Assembly (NCBI GenBank): GCA_035291025.1 | Contig: DATDTB010000081.1 | Span: 1 to 18,083, forward strand | Reading direction: 5' to 3' | From: DATDTB01 sp035291025 | Lineage (GTDB): Archaea; Iainarchaeota; Iainarchaeia; JAFGOX01; DATDTB01 | DNA: 18,083 nt | Shown here: piece by piece, positions 1-6,346 of the stretch | How the letters are laid out: the number at the start of each line of letters is the position of its first letter | Position numbering within the stretch: position 1 is the first letter of the stretch | The notes under the pieces: model-generated | What the model saw: only the letters and a program-made list of their open reading frames with translations | Databases searched by the model: none | What the model was told of the DNA's origin: nothing | Made by a program: the position numbers and the translations under genes

Positions 1-155
1 AGAAAGGACAGGTTTCAATTGAGTACTTGCTCATAATCGGCGGGGCCATTGCAGTCGTGGCCTTGGCGGTGTTTTTCGGTTACCGCGTGCTGCAAAAGCA
101 GGGCACCCTCCAGGAATCCAGGGGCGAGGAAGGCCTTGGAAGGCTAGTCCAGTGA
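1..155 (+). CDS. Class III type IV pilin, 5' end outside the window
   Basis: This is an open frame from base 3 to the TGA at 153-155 encoding the last 50 residues of a small pilin. It begins within the class III signal: KGQVSIEYLL followed by a hydrophobic helix of about 18 residues and a short charged tail (about 25 residues). In this family an EppA-type peptidase cuts just before Gln, which puts Glu at position +5 of the mature protein. The mature product would be only about 48 residues, almost all of it the filament-core helix. The next pilin starts inside its stop codon (GTGA overlap), so the two are probably translationally coupled. The start codon and leader lie upstream of base 1. Confidence 0.82.
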   Translation, partial: KGQVSIEYLLIIGGAIAVVALAVFFGYRVLQKQGTLQESRGEEGLGRLVQ

Positions 156-493
156 AGAAAACGTTTTTACCCTCAAACGGCCAGGGCTCCCTTGAGTACT
201 TGTTACTAATTGGGGGAGTGCTCGCCGTCGCGGCAGTCGTGGTGTTTTTCCTGCTGAGCCAGAACCCCACGCAGCACTCCTCTGAGAGGCTTAGGCAGAA
301 CGCGCTCGCAACCGAGTGCAACCAAACCTGCGCCTTCATTGACAACTGCACTCACTACGTGACAACCTTTGACGACCCCCAAGTGGCAATCGACGAATGC
401 ACTTCGGACTGCAAAAAGGACGGGTTTGACCGACCCGTGGTCACAGCGGAAGAGTACGACTTTGACTGCAAAATAGACAAGGTGTGGAAGTGA
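152..493 (+). CDS. Class III pilin with Cys-rich globular tail
   Basis: The 113-residue protein has a 10-residue leader, then the signal QGSLEYLL (cut expected between Gly10 and Gln11, Glu15 at +5) and a hydrophobic helix to about residue 35. The tail contains six cysteines (about 56, 60, 66, 83, 87 and one near 105), consistent with up to three disulfides outside the membrane, and possible N-glycosylation sequons (NQT at 57-59, NCT at 65-67). The start is a GTG whose last bases form the stop of the preceding pilin (GTGA), which points to coupled translation. Homology to DUF361-type pilins is inferred from the signal motif only; the tail is not recognised. Confidence 0.85.
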   Translation: MKKTFLPSNGQGSLEYLLLIGGVLAVAAVVVFFLLSQNPTQHSSERLRQNALATECNQTCAFIDNCTHYVTTFDDPQVAIDECTSDCKKDGFDRPVVTAEEYDFDCKIDKVWK

Positions 494-684
494 TTTTTTT
501 GGCTGGAAAACTACTACGCCAGGAACGCGGGCAGGGCTCGCTGGAGTTGTTGTTGATTGTTGGCGCGGTCTTGGCTCTCACTGCCATAGTTGTCTTCTTG
601 GCCTTCGAGTTCTCGAAGTCCGGCAGCAGCACGGCCAACACCAGCCTGGAGGACTTCAACAAGCAAGTCCAGCAAGCCCAGTAA
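490..684 (+). CDS. Short class III pilin
   Basis: A 64-residue protein: 14-residue basic leader, signal QGSLELLLI with Glu at +5, hydrophobic helix, then about 25 polar residues ending in a Gln-rich tail. The GTG at 490 is preferred as the start because it overlaps the previous stop (GTGA, the same junction as the pilin before) and has a GGTG ribosome site at 481-484 with five bases of spacing. A GTG at 484 would add two residues. Its size suggests a major or core subunit rather than an adhesin. Archaeal class III pilins of this size are known to form thin pili; the role here is inferred from that. Confidence 0.82.
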   Translation: MIFLAGKLLRQERGQGSLELLLIVGAVLALTAIVVFLAFEFSKSGSSTANTSLEDFNKQVQQAQ

Positions 685-739
685 GGCAATGAAAAGCAAT
701 AAATGCGTTCCTGTCTTCTTTAACGACAGCGTGTTTGCA

Positions 740-937
740 ATGATTGACTTTTTCAGGCGGGCCGTGGAAGAAGAAAAGGGCCAGACGTCCCTGGAGTACC
801 TCCTCACTATAAGCGTCGCAATCATGCTTGCAGCCCTCGTCTTCGCGCTGACCCTCCAAACCAAGGTAATTGTGGACAACGTCGTGAAAAAAATCCGCGC
901 CTACCGCGTCAATGCAATCCTTAGCTCAGGCGGCTGA
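740..937 (+). CDS. Short class III pilin
   Basis: The protein carries KGQTSLEYLL followed by a hydrophobic helix and a short basic tail (VVKKIRAYR). From the ATG at 740 it is 65 residues with a 14-residue leader, the same length as the leader of the preceding pilin. An in-frame ATG at 689, five bases after the previous stop, would give an 82-residue product with an unusually long 31-residue leader; no clear ribosome site marks either start. It sits seven bases upstream of the prepilin peptidase gene, in the same operon. Mature length would be about 51 residues. The pilin call is firm; the start is not. Confidence 0.8.
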   Translation: MIDFFRRAVEEEKGQTSLEYLLTISVAIMLAALVFALTLQTKVIVDNVVKKIRAYRVNAILSSGG

Positions 938-943
938 GTCTGA

Positions 944-2059
944 GTGTTCCAACTAGCCTTCTTTGCCTCGTCCCTTTTCTTCCTCTTGGCGGCCGCGTTC
1001 ACGGACTACAAGACTCGCCTGATTCCCAACAAGCTCACTTTTTCAATGATTTTGCTTGGCGCGCTGCTCACGATTGCGAATGCGTGGACGCAGCAAAGCC
1101 TTTCCCCGTTGGTGTTCTTTTTGGAGTCCGTCGCGGTTGCGTTGCTGCTTGCCCTGGCTTTTTACAAACTGGGCGTGTGGGCCGGGGGCGACGTGAAGCT
1201 TCTCTTGGGTGTTGCCGCGTTGAACTCCTTTCCAGCAAACGTTTTTTCATCGCCTTACTTTCAAGTCGTCTTCCCAGACCTAGCAGTCTTCCCTGTCACT
1301 TTCGTGGTTTACTCGGTTCTTTCAGTGTTCCCGTTCTCGGTTTTGTACACGATTGCAAGCATTGCGTCGTCGAAAAAACTCCAAGGGCTTCTTTACTCTG
1401 AGGCGCGGCCCTTGCTCTGGTCCAACGCGGTGGCCGCCGCGGCAGTTTCACCGTTGGCCTTGCTTTCCTCGAGGCTTGGGCTGGGGATCATTGAAGGGCT
1501 TGCCTTGTTTGTGTTGTTTTTCTTTTTTTACTACCGAAAACCGTTGAAGGACCACCAACTCCAGGTTTCGCTGCTGCTGGCATTGCTTGGCGCGGCCTCC
1601 TTCGGCGCCTCGTTTGCGTACTCCTTTGCGGCCACGCTTGGCTTGTTCTTGCTTGTATCGCTTGTGTTCTTGGTGGTAAAGGTAATGCGCTCGAGGGTGT
1701 TGAGGTTCGAGAAAAAGATAACCCAACTGGTTGAAGGCGACATCCCGGCTGAAAGGATAACCCTGGAAAAGTCGGGGAGCGCTTTGAAGGCTTTGCGGGA
1801 GTTCGTTTCAGTGCTTTCCATGGCGCGCGGCCTTGCAGCGCCCCAGAAGAGCGGAGTGGAAGTCTTGGCTGACCCTTTTGCCGCGGCGGGACTGGAAGCG
1901 AAAGAGATAAGAAAGCTAAAATCCTTGGTTAGGGCTGGGAAGCTGGAAGACGTCATAGTGGTGAAGAAGAGCCTGGCGTTCGCTCCCGCGCTTGTGCTTG
2001 GGTACTTGGCTTCGGCAGTGTTCGGTGACTTGGTGTGGTTGTTTTTGGGGTTCGCTTGA
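944..2059 (+). CDS. Archaeal prepilin peptidase (A24 family, EppA/FlaK-like)
   Basis: An integral membrane aspartyl protease expected to remove the leaders of the surrounding class III pilins. The two catalytic aspartates are visible: Asp21 in TDYKTRLIPN and Asp83 in GGDVKL (the GxGD-type motif). About six to eight hydrophobic segments follow. The C-terminal part (about residues 235-355) has EGDIPAERI, then AAGLEAKEIRKLKSLVRAGK and FAPALVLGYL, the pattern of the archaeal A24 C-terminal extension (Arc_PepC_II). At 371 residues it is longer than typical flagellin peptidases of about 230 residues, consistent with that extension. It starts with GTG seven bases after a pilin and overlaps the next pilin by 25 bases. 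Whether it is orthologous to EppA needs a phylogeny. Confidence 0.9.
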   Translation: MFQLAFFASSLFFLLAAAFTDYKTRLIPNKLTFSMILLGALLTIANAWTQQSLSPLVFFLESVAVALLLALAFYKLGVWAGGDVKLLLGVAALNSFPANVFSSPYFQVVFPDLAVFPVTFVVYSVLSVFPFSVLYTIASIASSKKLQGLLYSEARPLLWSNAVAAAAVSPLALLSSRLGLGIIEGLALFVLFFFFYYRKPLKDHQLQVSLLLALLGAASFGASFAYSFAATLGLFLLVSLVFLVVKVMRSRVLRFEKKITQLVEGDIPAERITLEKSGSALKALREFVSVLSMARGLAAPQKSGVEVLADPFAAAGLEAKEIRKLKSLVRAGKLEDVIVVKKSLAFAPALVLGYLASAVFGDLVWLFLGFA

Positions 2060-2601
2060 CTCAAGCGCGTGGCCAGGTCTCCATTGAGTACTTGCTCGTG
2101 TTGGTGCTGATGTTTTCCTACATGACCATCGTAATATTCCCAATACTGGACGTGAGCACTGGAACCGCGACTGACGTCTCCAATTATTCGACGACAAAGT
2201 TCGTAGCGGACAAGCTTGCCGCGGCAGCCGACCAGTTGTGCACGGGCGCCAACCTTTCCACGCGCCTCCTAACGATTGAAGTGCCAAGCGGCGCTTTTGT
2301 TGTCTACTTTGACAAGGATGTTAACTTTGACATGAACAGCGCCTTGAACGGGCGTGGCAGCGACCAAAACATCACAATTGAAACGTGCGCCCAAAGGGAC
2401 GCCGGGGGAAACTGCATTGAGTTGAGAAAAGTGTGCAATGACTTAACAAAAACATGTCATGGAAGCGTACGGACTGACTGCAGGTTTTCTAATTGCCCGG
2501 CGCCTGCCTGTGCCGTCAACACGCCGAAAAAACTAGTCGGCGGCAACAAGTACGTCTTGAAGCTGAAAAAAGTCAACGACAAGATAGAAGTCTCTGACTG
2601 A
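2035..2601 (+). CDS. Larger class III pilin-like protein with Cys-containing domain
   Basis: A 188-residue protein. A 13-residue leader precedes QVSIEYLLV (cut expected after Gly13, Glu18 at +5) and a hydrophobic segment to about residue 40. The rest is a soluble domain of about 145 residues containing eight cysteines, most between about residues 116 and 160, likely disulfide-bonded outside the cell. The GTG at 2035 is supported by GGTGA at 2024-2028 with six bases of spacing; the gene therefore begins 25 bases inside the prepilin peptidase gene. A TTG at 2056 is a weaker alternative. It is large for a core subunit and could be a minor pilin. The fold of the globular domain is not recognised. 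Confidence 0.82.
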   Translation: MVVFGVRLTQARGQVSIEYLLVLVLMFSYMTIVIFPILDVSTGTATDVSNYSTTKFVADKLAAAADQLCTGANLSTRLLTIEVPSGAFVVYFDKDVNFDMNSALNGRGSDQNITIETCAQRDAGGNCIELRKVCNDLTKTCHGSVRTDCRFSNCPAPACAVNTPKKLVGGNKYVLKLKKVNDKIEVSD

Positions 2602-2612
2602 GTTGGTTTTCC

Positions 2613-3110
2613 TTGGGTTTCCACGCAGTCGCGCGCGGTCAGACGGCCATTGAATTTTCATTCATTCTCGGCGTGGTCTTGGTGATTGCAATGATAACGG
2701 CTTCAATAGCAATAAGCACTTTTTACGAGCCGCTCGCTGACGCGGTTTTTCGCGAGGAACTCCAGAAGCAGCTCACTAACTATAACTTGGACAACCAAAC
2801 CAATTACTTCGTGTGCGACATTTTCGTGAAAGAGTTCCCTACGGGTATAATTGAGTACCGGGCCGGCATCTGCCCCAACCCAACCGGCCAGGACTTCGTG
2901 GATGCGGTTGACAAGCTCTCTATAGCCAACGAAGTAAAGGCAAAGACGAGGTACAAGGACGTGGCGATAACCTTAAAGTCTGACGAAGACTATTGCTACA
3001 ACGTTGACCCAGCCGAGCCAAACACGTACCGTTGCCTTGCATGCAAGGTAAACCTGGCCGGCAACCCAGTTGAAGGCAGTTCCATTGACTGCAGGCAGTT
3101 GCCCGAGTGA
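2613..3110 (+). CDS. Class III pilin-like protein, minor subunit candidate
   Basis: A 165-residue protein starting at TTG, the only start codon upstream of the signal in this frame. The leader is nine residues, then QTAIEFSF with Glu at +5 and a hydrophobic helix to about residue 38. The globular part contains six cysteines (FVCDIF, GICPN, DYCYN, YRCLACK, DCRQ) and N-glycosylation sequons such as NQT. It follows the preceding pilin by 11 bases in the same direction. The motif is slightly relaxed (Ala for Ser at +3, Phe for Tyr at +6). Size and Cys content match the gene before it rather than the four short pilins upstream, suggesting a minor or capping role. That role is inferred. Confidence 0.8.
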   Translation: MGFHAVARGQTAIEFSFILGVVLVIAMITASIAISTFYEPLADAVFREELQKQLTNYNLDNQTNYFVCDIFVKEFPTGIIEYRAGICPNPTGQDFVDAVDKLSIANEVKAKTRYKDVAITLKSDEDYCYNVDPAEPNTYRCLACKVNLAGNPVEGSSIDCRQLPE

Positions 3111-3145
3111 ATGTTTTCAGTGAAACGCTGGAAAAACTTGAATAA

Positions 3146-3544
3146 ATGAAAGAGGATGAACTGGCTGTCCTAAGCCTGTCCCTTTCACTGATTTGCATTT
3201 TGCTGCTTTACTTTTTCACCCAGTCAATCCAGCCCGCCGAGTACACTGCTGGCTTTTTGGCAACCGCCCCGAGAGAGCTTGAGGGCAAGAAAGTCAAAGT
3301 CACAGGCGTTCTCACTGACTTGAAGGCAAGCGATGCCCACTTGTTTTTCTCAATTGTCGACGCGACTGACTCCATTAAGGGCGTCGCCTTCAACCCACCC
3401 TTTGAGGCTAGGCGCGCGATTCTCTCTGGCGAATCAGTTGTTTTTTCCTTCAAGGGCGTGTTCAAGGTGTACCGAGGCACCCCGGAAGTCATAATTGAGT
3501 CAGTGGAACTCCCGCCTCCAAAGACTGCGGAGGGAAAGGGTTGA
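3146..3544 (+). CDS. Membrane-anchored OB-fold protein
   Basis: A 132-residue protein with one N-terminal membrane helix (about residues 7-26) and a C-terminal beta-rich domain. The pattern LEGKKVKVTGVLTDLK, then LFFSIVDATDSIKGVAF and FKGVFKVYRGTPEVIIESVEL, matches the strand order of OB-fold (tRNA_anti-like) nucleic-acid-binding modules. OB-folds also bind other ligands and proteins, so nucleic-acid binding is not shown. If the helix is a signal anchor with the domain outside, a DNA-uptake or filament-associated role is conceivable; orientation cannot be fixed here, since the N-terminus is acidic (MKEDE). The ATG at 3146 lies 35 bases after a pilin stop. The next gene starts inside its stop codon (TTGA overlap), so the two are coupled. 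Confidence 0.6.
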   Translation: MKEDELAVLSLSLSLICILLLYFFTQSIQPAEYTAGFLATAPRELEGKKVKVTGVLTDLKASDAHLFFSIVDATDSIKGVAFNPPFEARRAILSGESVVFSFKGVFKVYRGTPEVIIESVELPPPKTAEGKG

Positions 3545-4743
3545 GCGAAGCCTTCGCTGCATTCGCCGGAGCCATTGCAGGGTTTGCCGCTGGATTAATT
3601 CCTGGAATGCACGTGAACACTTTGCTGGCCGTGCTTGCAGGCCTTTCTTACTTGGACGCCTTTAACCCGTTCCAAGTCGCGGTGTTCATTGTCTCCCTGT
3701 CCATTTCTCACGCAGCCTCGAGCTTCATTCCAAGCGTCTTGCTTGGAGCCCCGGCTGACTCTAGCTTGCTTTCCGTGCTGCCAGGCCACAGGCTGTTGCG
3801 GGAAGGCCGCGCCCTTCATGCAGTGTTTTTTTCATTGACTGGGTGTTTTTTCTCGTTTTTCGCCTCCTTCCTGGTAGCAATTCCATTAGTGCTGTTCTTG
3901 CTTGCGTCAAAGGAATTGCTTGAAGAACTCATTCCATTGCTGTTGTTTTCCTTGATGGGTTTTGTAGTATTGTCTGAGGAGTCTGACAGGAAAGCCGTGT
4001 ACTCGCTTTCTGTTTCACTTGCAGCCGGAGCCTTTGGGCTCGTTACCCTGCGTGCCTCGTTTGGATTTGATTCATTGTTTCCAGCGCTTACTGGCTTGTT
4101 TGGAGTGAGTTCGCTTTCGTACGCCTTGCTGAAAAAGCATTCCCTTCCAACGCAGTCCCCTTTCATTCCAGGCTTGCCTGCGGCGCCCGCGCTCTTGGAG
4201 TCAGTCAAGGCGTGCCTTGCGGGCTCCCTCTTGGGCTTTTTTCCGGCAATTGGCTCCGGCCAGGCCGCAATAGCTGCAAGCAAGCTAATGGGAGTGAAGG
4301 GCAGCGAGAACTACTTGCTGTTAGTGGGAGGGATTGCCTCTTCCAGCGCCGTGTTCGGTTTGGTGGCGTTGTTTTTCTTCAGCGAAGCCCATTCCGGCGC
4401 AATAGCCCACTTGCAGTCCTTTTCCCCCAACCCATCAATTGAAGAGCTGGCGTTCTTGTTCCTGGCAATGCTTTTTTCCCTTTGCCTTTCCGTTTTCCTG
4501 ACCCTGCTGCTGGCCAGGAAGGCGGTTGAGTTAATGCAAAACGCGGACTATTTTTACTTAAACCTTTCAACGCTCGCGTTCCTTTTACTAGTTGTTGTGC
4601 TTGCAACCGGCGTTGAAGGCCTGCTTGTTTGCGTTACCGGCGCCTTGGTCGGCTTGACGGCCTTGCTCACTGAAACCAAGAGGATCAATTTAGTGGCGTT
4701 CTTGTCAACTCCAACGCTTTTGCTCAGGTTCGGTTTTTCCTGA
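3541..4743 (+). CDS. TctA-like polytopic membrane protein (DUF112/COG1784 type)
   Basis: A 400-residue, very hydrophobic protein with about ten or more membrane segments. Two internal motifs sit in comparable positions of each half: GLIPGMHVNT near residue 18 and GFFPAIGSGQAAIAASK near residue 232. These resemble the paired Pro-Gly motifs of the TctA/DUF112 family, the large subunit of tripartite tricarboxylate transporters. Archaeal members of this type usually occur without TctB and TctC, and neither is present here, so substrate and mechanism are unknown. It starts with TTG overlapping the OB-fold gene's stop by four bases. The position between two pilin gene sets is striking, but no direct functional link can be read from the sequence. 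Confidence 0.72.
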   Translation: MSEAFAAFAGAIAGFAAGLIPGMHVNTLLAVLAGLSYLDAFNPFQVAVFIVSLSISHAASSFIPSVLLGAPADSSLLSVLPGHRLLREGRALHAVFFSLTGCFFSFFASFLVAIPLVLFLLASKELLEELIPLLLFSLMGFVVLSEESDRKAVYSLSVSLAAGAFGLVTLRASFGFDSLFPALTGLFGVSSLSYALLKKHSLPTQSPFIPGLPAAPALLESVKACLAGSLLGFFPAIGSGQAAIAASKLMGVKGSENYLLLVGGIASSSAVFGLVALFFFSEAHSGAIAHLQSFSPNPSIEELAFLFLAMLFSLCLSVFLTLLLARKAVELMQNADYFYLNLSTLAFLLLVVVLATGVEGLLVCVTGALVGLTALLTETKRINLVAFLSTPTLLLRFGFS

Positions 4744-4767
4744 ACCTTCCCGCACGCTTTAGAAGGC

Positions 4768-4800
4768 ACTTTTTAAGCCTCTTTCGCTTTTAACGTATCA
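4768..4800 (+). promoter_or_regulatory. Candidate TATA promoter for second pilin set
   Basis: The AT-rich box ACTTTTTAAG (about 4768-4777) lies 25-30 bases before the ATG at 4802, the spacing expected of an archaeal TATA box driving a leaderless or nearly leaderless transcript. No ribosome site precedes that ATG, which fits. This suggests that 4802-7507 is a separate transcription unit from the first pilin set. Confidence 0.5.
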
Positions 4801-4801
4801 A

Positions 4802-5377
4802 ATGCCCTCATACTCAAAGCTCAAGGCCCAAGTTTCCCTGGATGGCTTGATTGCCTTGATAGTGTTCATTTTGATTATTGGCCACGTGGCCTCCATTTAC
4901 ACTTCGCTTTTGAAGAGCCAGCAGGAAACGGGCTTCAAGGCGCTCGCGCGCTACCACACGCTTGCCTTGGCTGACTACGCCACTGCAATCAAGATAATGC
5001 GGGAACCTGGAGTGACTTCAAGCCTTGACTTGAACCTGCCAAAGGGCCAAGTGCCGGTTTACGGCTTGATTTTCAGCGCCAGGACTGGGCTGATTCCAGA
5101 CCCTTTGGAGGAAGGAGCTGACTTGTACTTCAAGGACCCTTACTTTTTGCCGGAGGAATGCGAGTTCTCAATAAACCCAAGCCAAGGCACCGCTTCCTTG
5201 CACGTAACCCATTACGGCCCAGGCAGGACGTTGCTGGAACCCGTTGACTTCACTGACGACTCGGTAGTGTTGTGCACTGGGGCCGAGTGCCCCGGCGTCG
5301 GCCCGGTAAAGGTGTCGTGCGGCGAGACCCTTGACTGCAACTGGAAGGAAAACAGGCTGGAGTGCGGTGCCGCTTGA
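4802..5377 (+). CDS. Pilin-like protein with Asp in place of Glu+5
   Basis: A 191-residue protein with a short basic leader (MPSYSKLKA), then QVSLDGLIALIVFILIIG. This is the class III layout, but the near-invariant Glu at +5 is Asp. The hydrophobic helix runs to about residue 33. The remaining 155 residues form a soluble domain with five cysteines, four of them in the last 40 residues (VLCTGAECPG, VSCGETLDCNW), plus one in EECEF. The ATG has a TATA-like box about 28 bases upstream and no ribosome site, suggesting a leaderless start. It overlaps the next gene by one base (TGATG). It is probably a minor pilin; whether the peptidase cuts it is untested. Confidence 0.75.
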   Translation: MPSYSKLKAQVSLDGLIALIVFILIIGHVASIYTSLLKSQQETGFKALARYHTLALADYATAIKIMREPGVTSSLDLNLPKGQVPVYGLIFSARTGLIPDPLEEGADLYFKDPYFLPEECEFSINPSQGTASLHVTHYGPGRTLLEPVDFTDDSVVLCTGAECPGVGPVKVSCGETLDCNWKENRLECGAA

Positions 5378-6012
5378 TGAACCCAGTAACAGTTGCCAAG
5401 AACCGGGCGCAAGTCTTCAACTTGGAAGTCATCCTGACGCTTTTAGTCATTACCTTGACCATTGGCTACACCTTGAGTTCGCTGGCGCAGCAGCAGCAGA
5501 GAATCTCGGAGGACTTGGAGTTCACGAGGCTGCAGCAAGTAGGCAAGCGCGTTGGAGCCCTGCTTGCGGGGACAACTGATTGGGAGTGCGAGCTTTACAC
5601 CAACAACATAGAAACTGGTCCGCTGCCTTTGGAAAAAATATCAATCACCCCACACTCTGTCCAGCTCCTTCGCTTGCCTTACTCCATTGACGCCAACTCG
5701 GACAAGCTCGATGCGGTTTCCGAGGAAAACCTTGGAATCCCTTCAGGCATTGCTTGCAGGATAGAAGTAGTGGCAACAACGACTGCGGAACCAGAGTTCA
5801 ACGCAAACGGTGACTTGCCGTTTGACCCCTTATGTGCTTCGGTAATCGACGCTGACAGGACTTCTTACTCAATTGACCGCAACTTCATAGTATGCAACTC
5901 GGAGGACAACGACTTAGTGGACACGAACAGGTTAAAGTCAACGACCAACACTGCACCGGACTTGGACGTTGACGACGTCGTGCTAAGGATAACAGTGCAG
6001 AGGCAGCAGTGA
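5377..6012 (+). CDS. Pilin-like protein with QVFNLE signal variant
   Basis: A 211-residue protein from the ATG at 5377, which overlaps the previous stop (TGATG) and has GGTG at 5366-5369 seven bases upstream. A possible GTG start five codons earlier is less likely. After an 11-residue basic leader (ending KNRA) comes QVFNLEVILTLLVITLTIGY. Glu stands one residue further from Gln than in the canonical motif, so it is +6 if the cut is before Gln or +5 if it is after. The helix is followed by a Gln-rich stretch and a soluble domain with four cysteines and many Asp/Asn residues. The next gene has the same variant. A minor pilin role is inferred. Confidence 0.75.
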   Translation: MNPVTVAKNRAQVFNLEVILTLLVITLTIGYTLSSLAQQQQRISEDLEFTRLQQVGKRVGALLAGTTDWECELYTNNIETGPLPLEKISITPHSVQLLRLPYSIDANSDKLDAVSEENLGIPSGIACRIEVVATTTAEPEFNANGDLPFDPLCASVIDADRTSYSIDRNFIVCNSEDNDLVDTNRLKSTTNTAPDLDVDDVVLRITVQRQQ

Positions 6013-6018
6013 AGGCTC

Positions 6019-6339
6019 ATGGTTGGTAAAAAGGCGCAGATTTTCGCGTTGGAAGGGCTTGCAGCGGTTGTGCTTATGGCGCTTGCCCTTGTCTTGGTTT
6101 CAAAGATTTACTCCGTTGACAAGACCAACTGGCAGCGCTACCAGGCATTGATGTACGACGCCCAGCAGGGCGCGGTTCACAGGATGTACGACGCCAACTT
6201 TTCCGACAAGTTTTTCGAGGACCAGGAGCAAATGTACTGCAGCCGCTTCTATGGCGGCGGGACTCGCTCCGTTGGAGGAGACCCGTTAAAGTACCGAGTG
6301 ATTCCCGGAGAGCGGAGGTTTTGCGAGTTCTTTGAGTGA
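6019..6339 (+). CDS. Pilin-like protein with QIFALE signal variant
   Basis: A 106-residue protein: MVGKKA leader, then QIFALEGLAAVVLMALALVLV, matching the shifted-Glu signal of the gene upstream, and an amphipathic tail rich in Tyr, Gln and Asp (WQRYQALMYDAQQGAVHRMYD) that could continue the long pilin alpha-helix. Only two cysteines, near the C-terminus (YCSRF, RFCEF), could form one disulfide. The ATG at 6019 lies six bases after the previous stop, with a short AAGG ribosome site between. It is co-oriented and closely spaced with its neighbours. It is assigned as a minor pilin by signal and context; the tail is not recognised. Confidence 0.72.
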   Translation: MVGKKAQIFALEGLAAVVLMALALVLVSKIYSVDKTNWQRYQALMYDAQQGAVHRMYDANFSDKFFEDQEQMYCSRFYGGGTRSVGGDPLKYRVIPGERRFCEFFE

Positions 6340-6346
6340 TTTCACC

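Noticed and set aside
590..739. Upstream extension of the fourth pilin's frame to a GTG/ATG at 590-689
   Set aside because: The extension overlaps the previous pilin in another frame and would give a leader far longer than the 9-14 residues of the other pilins here.
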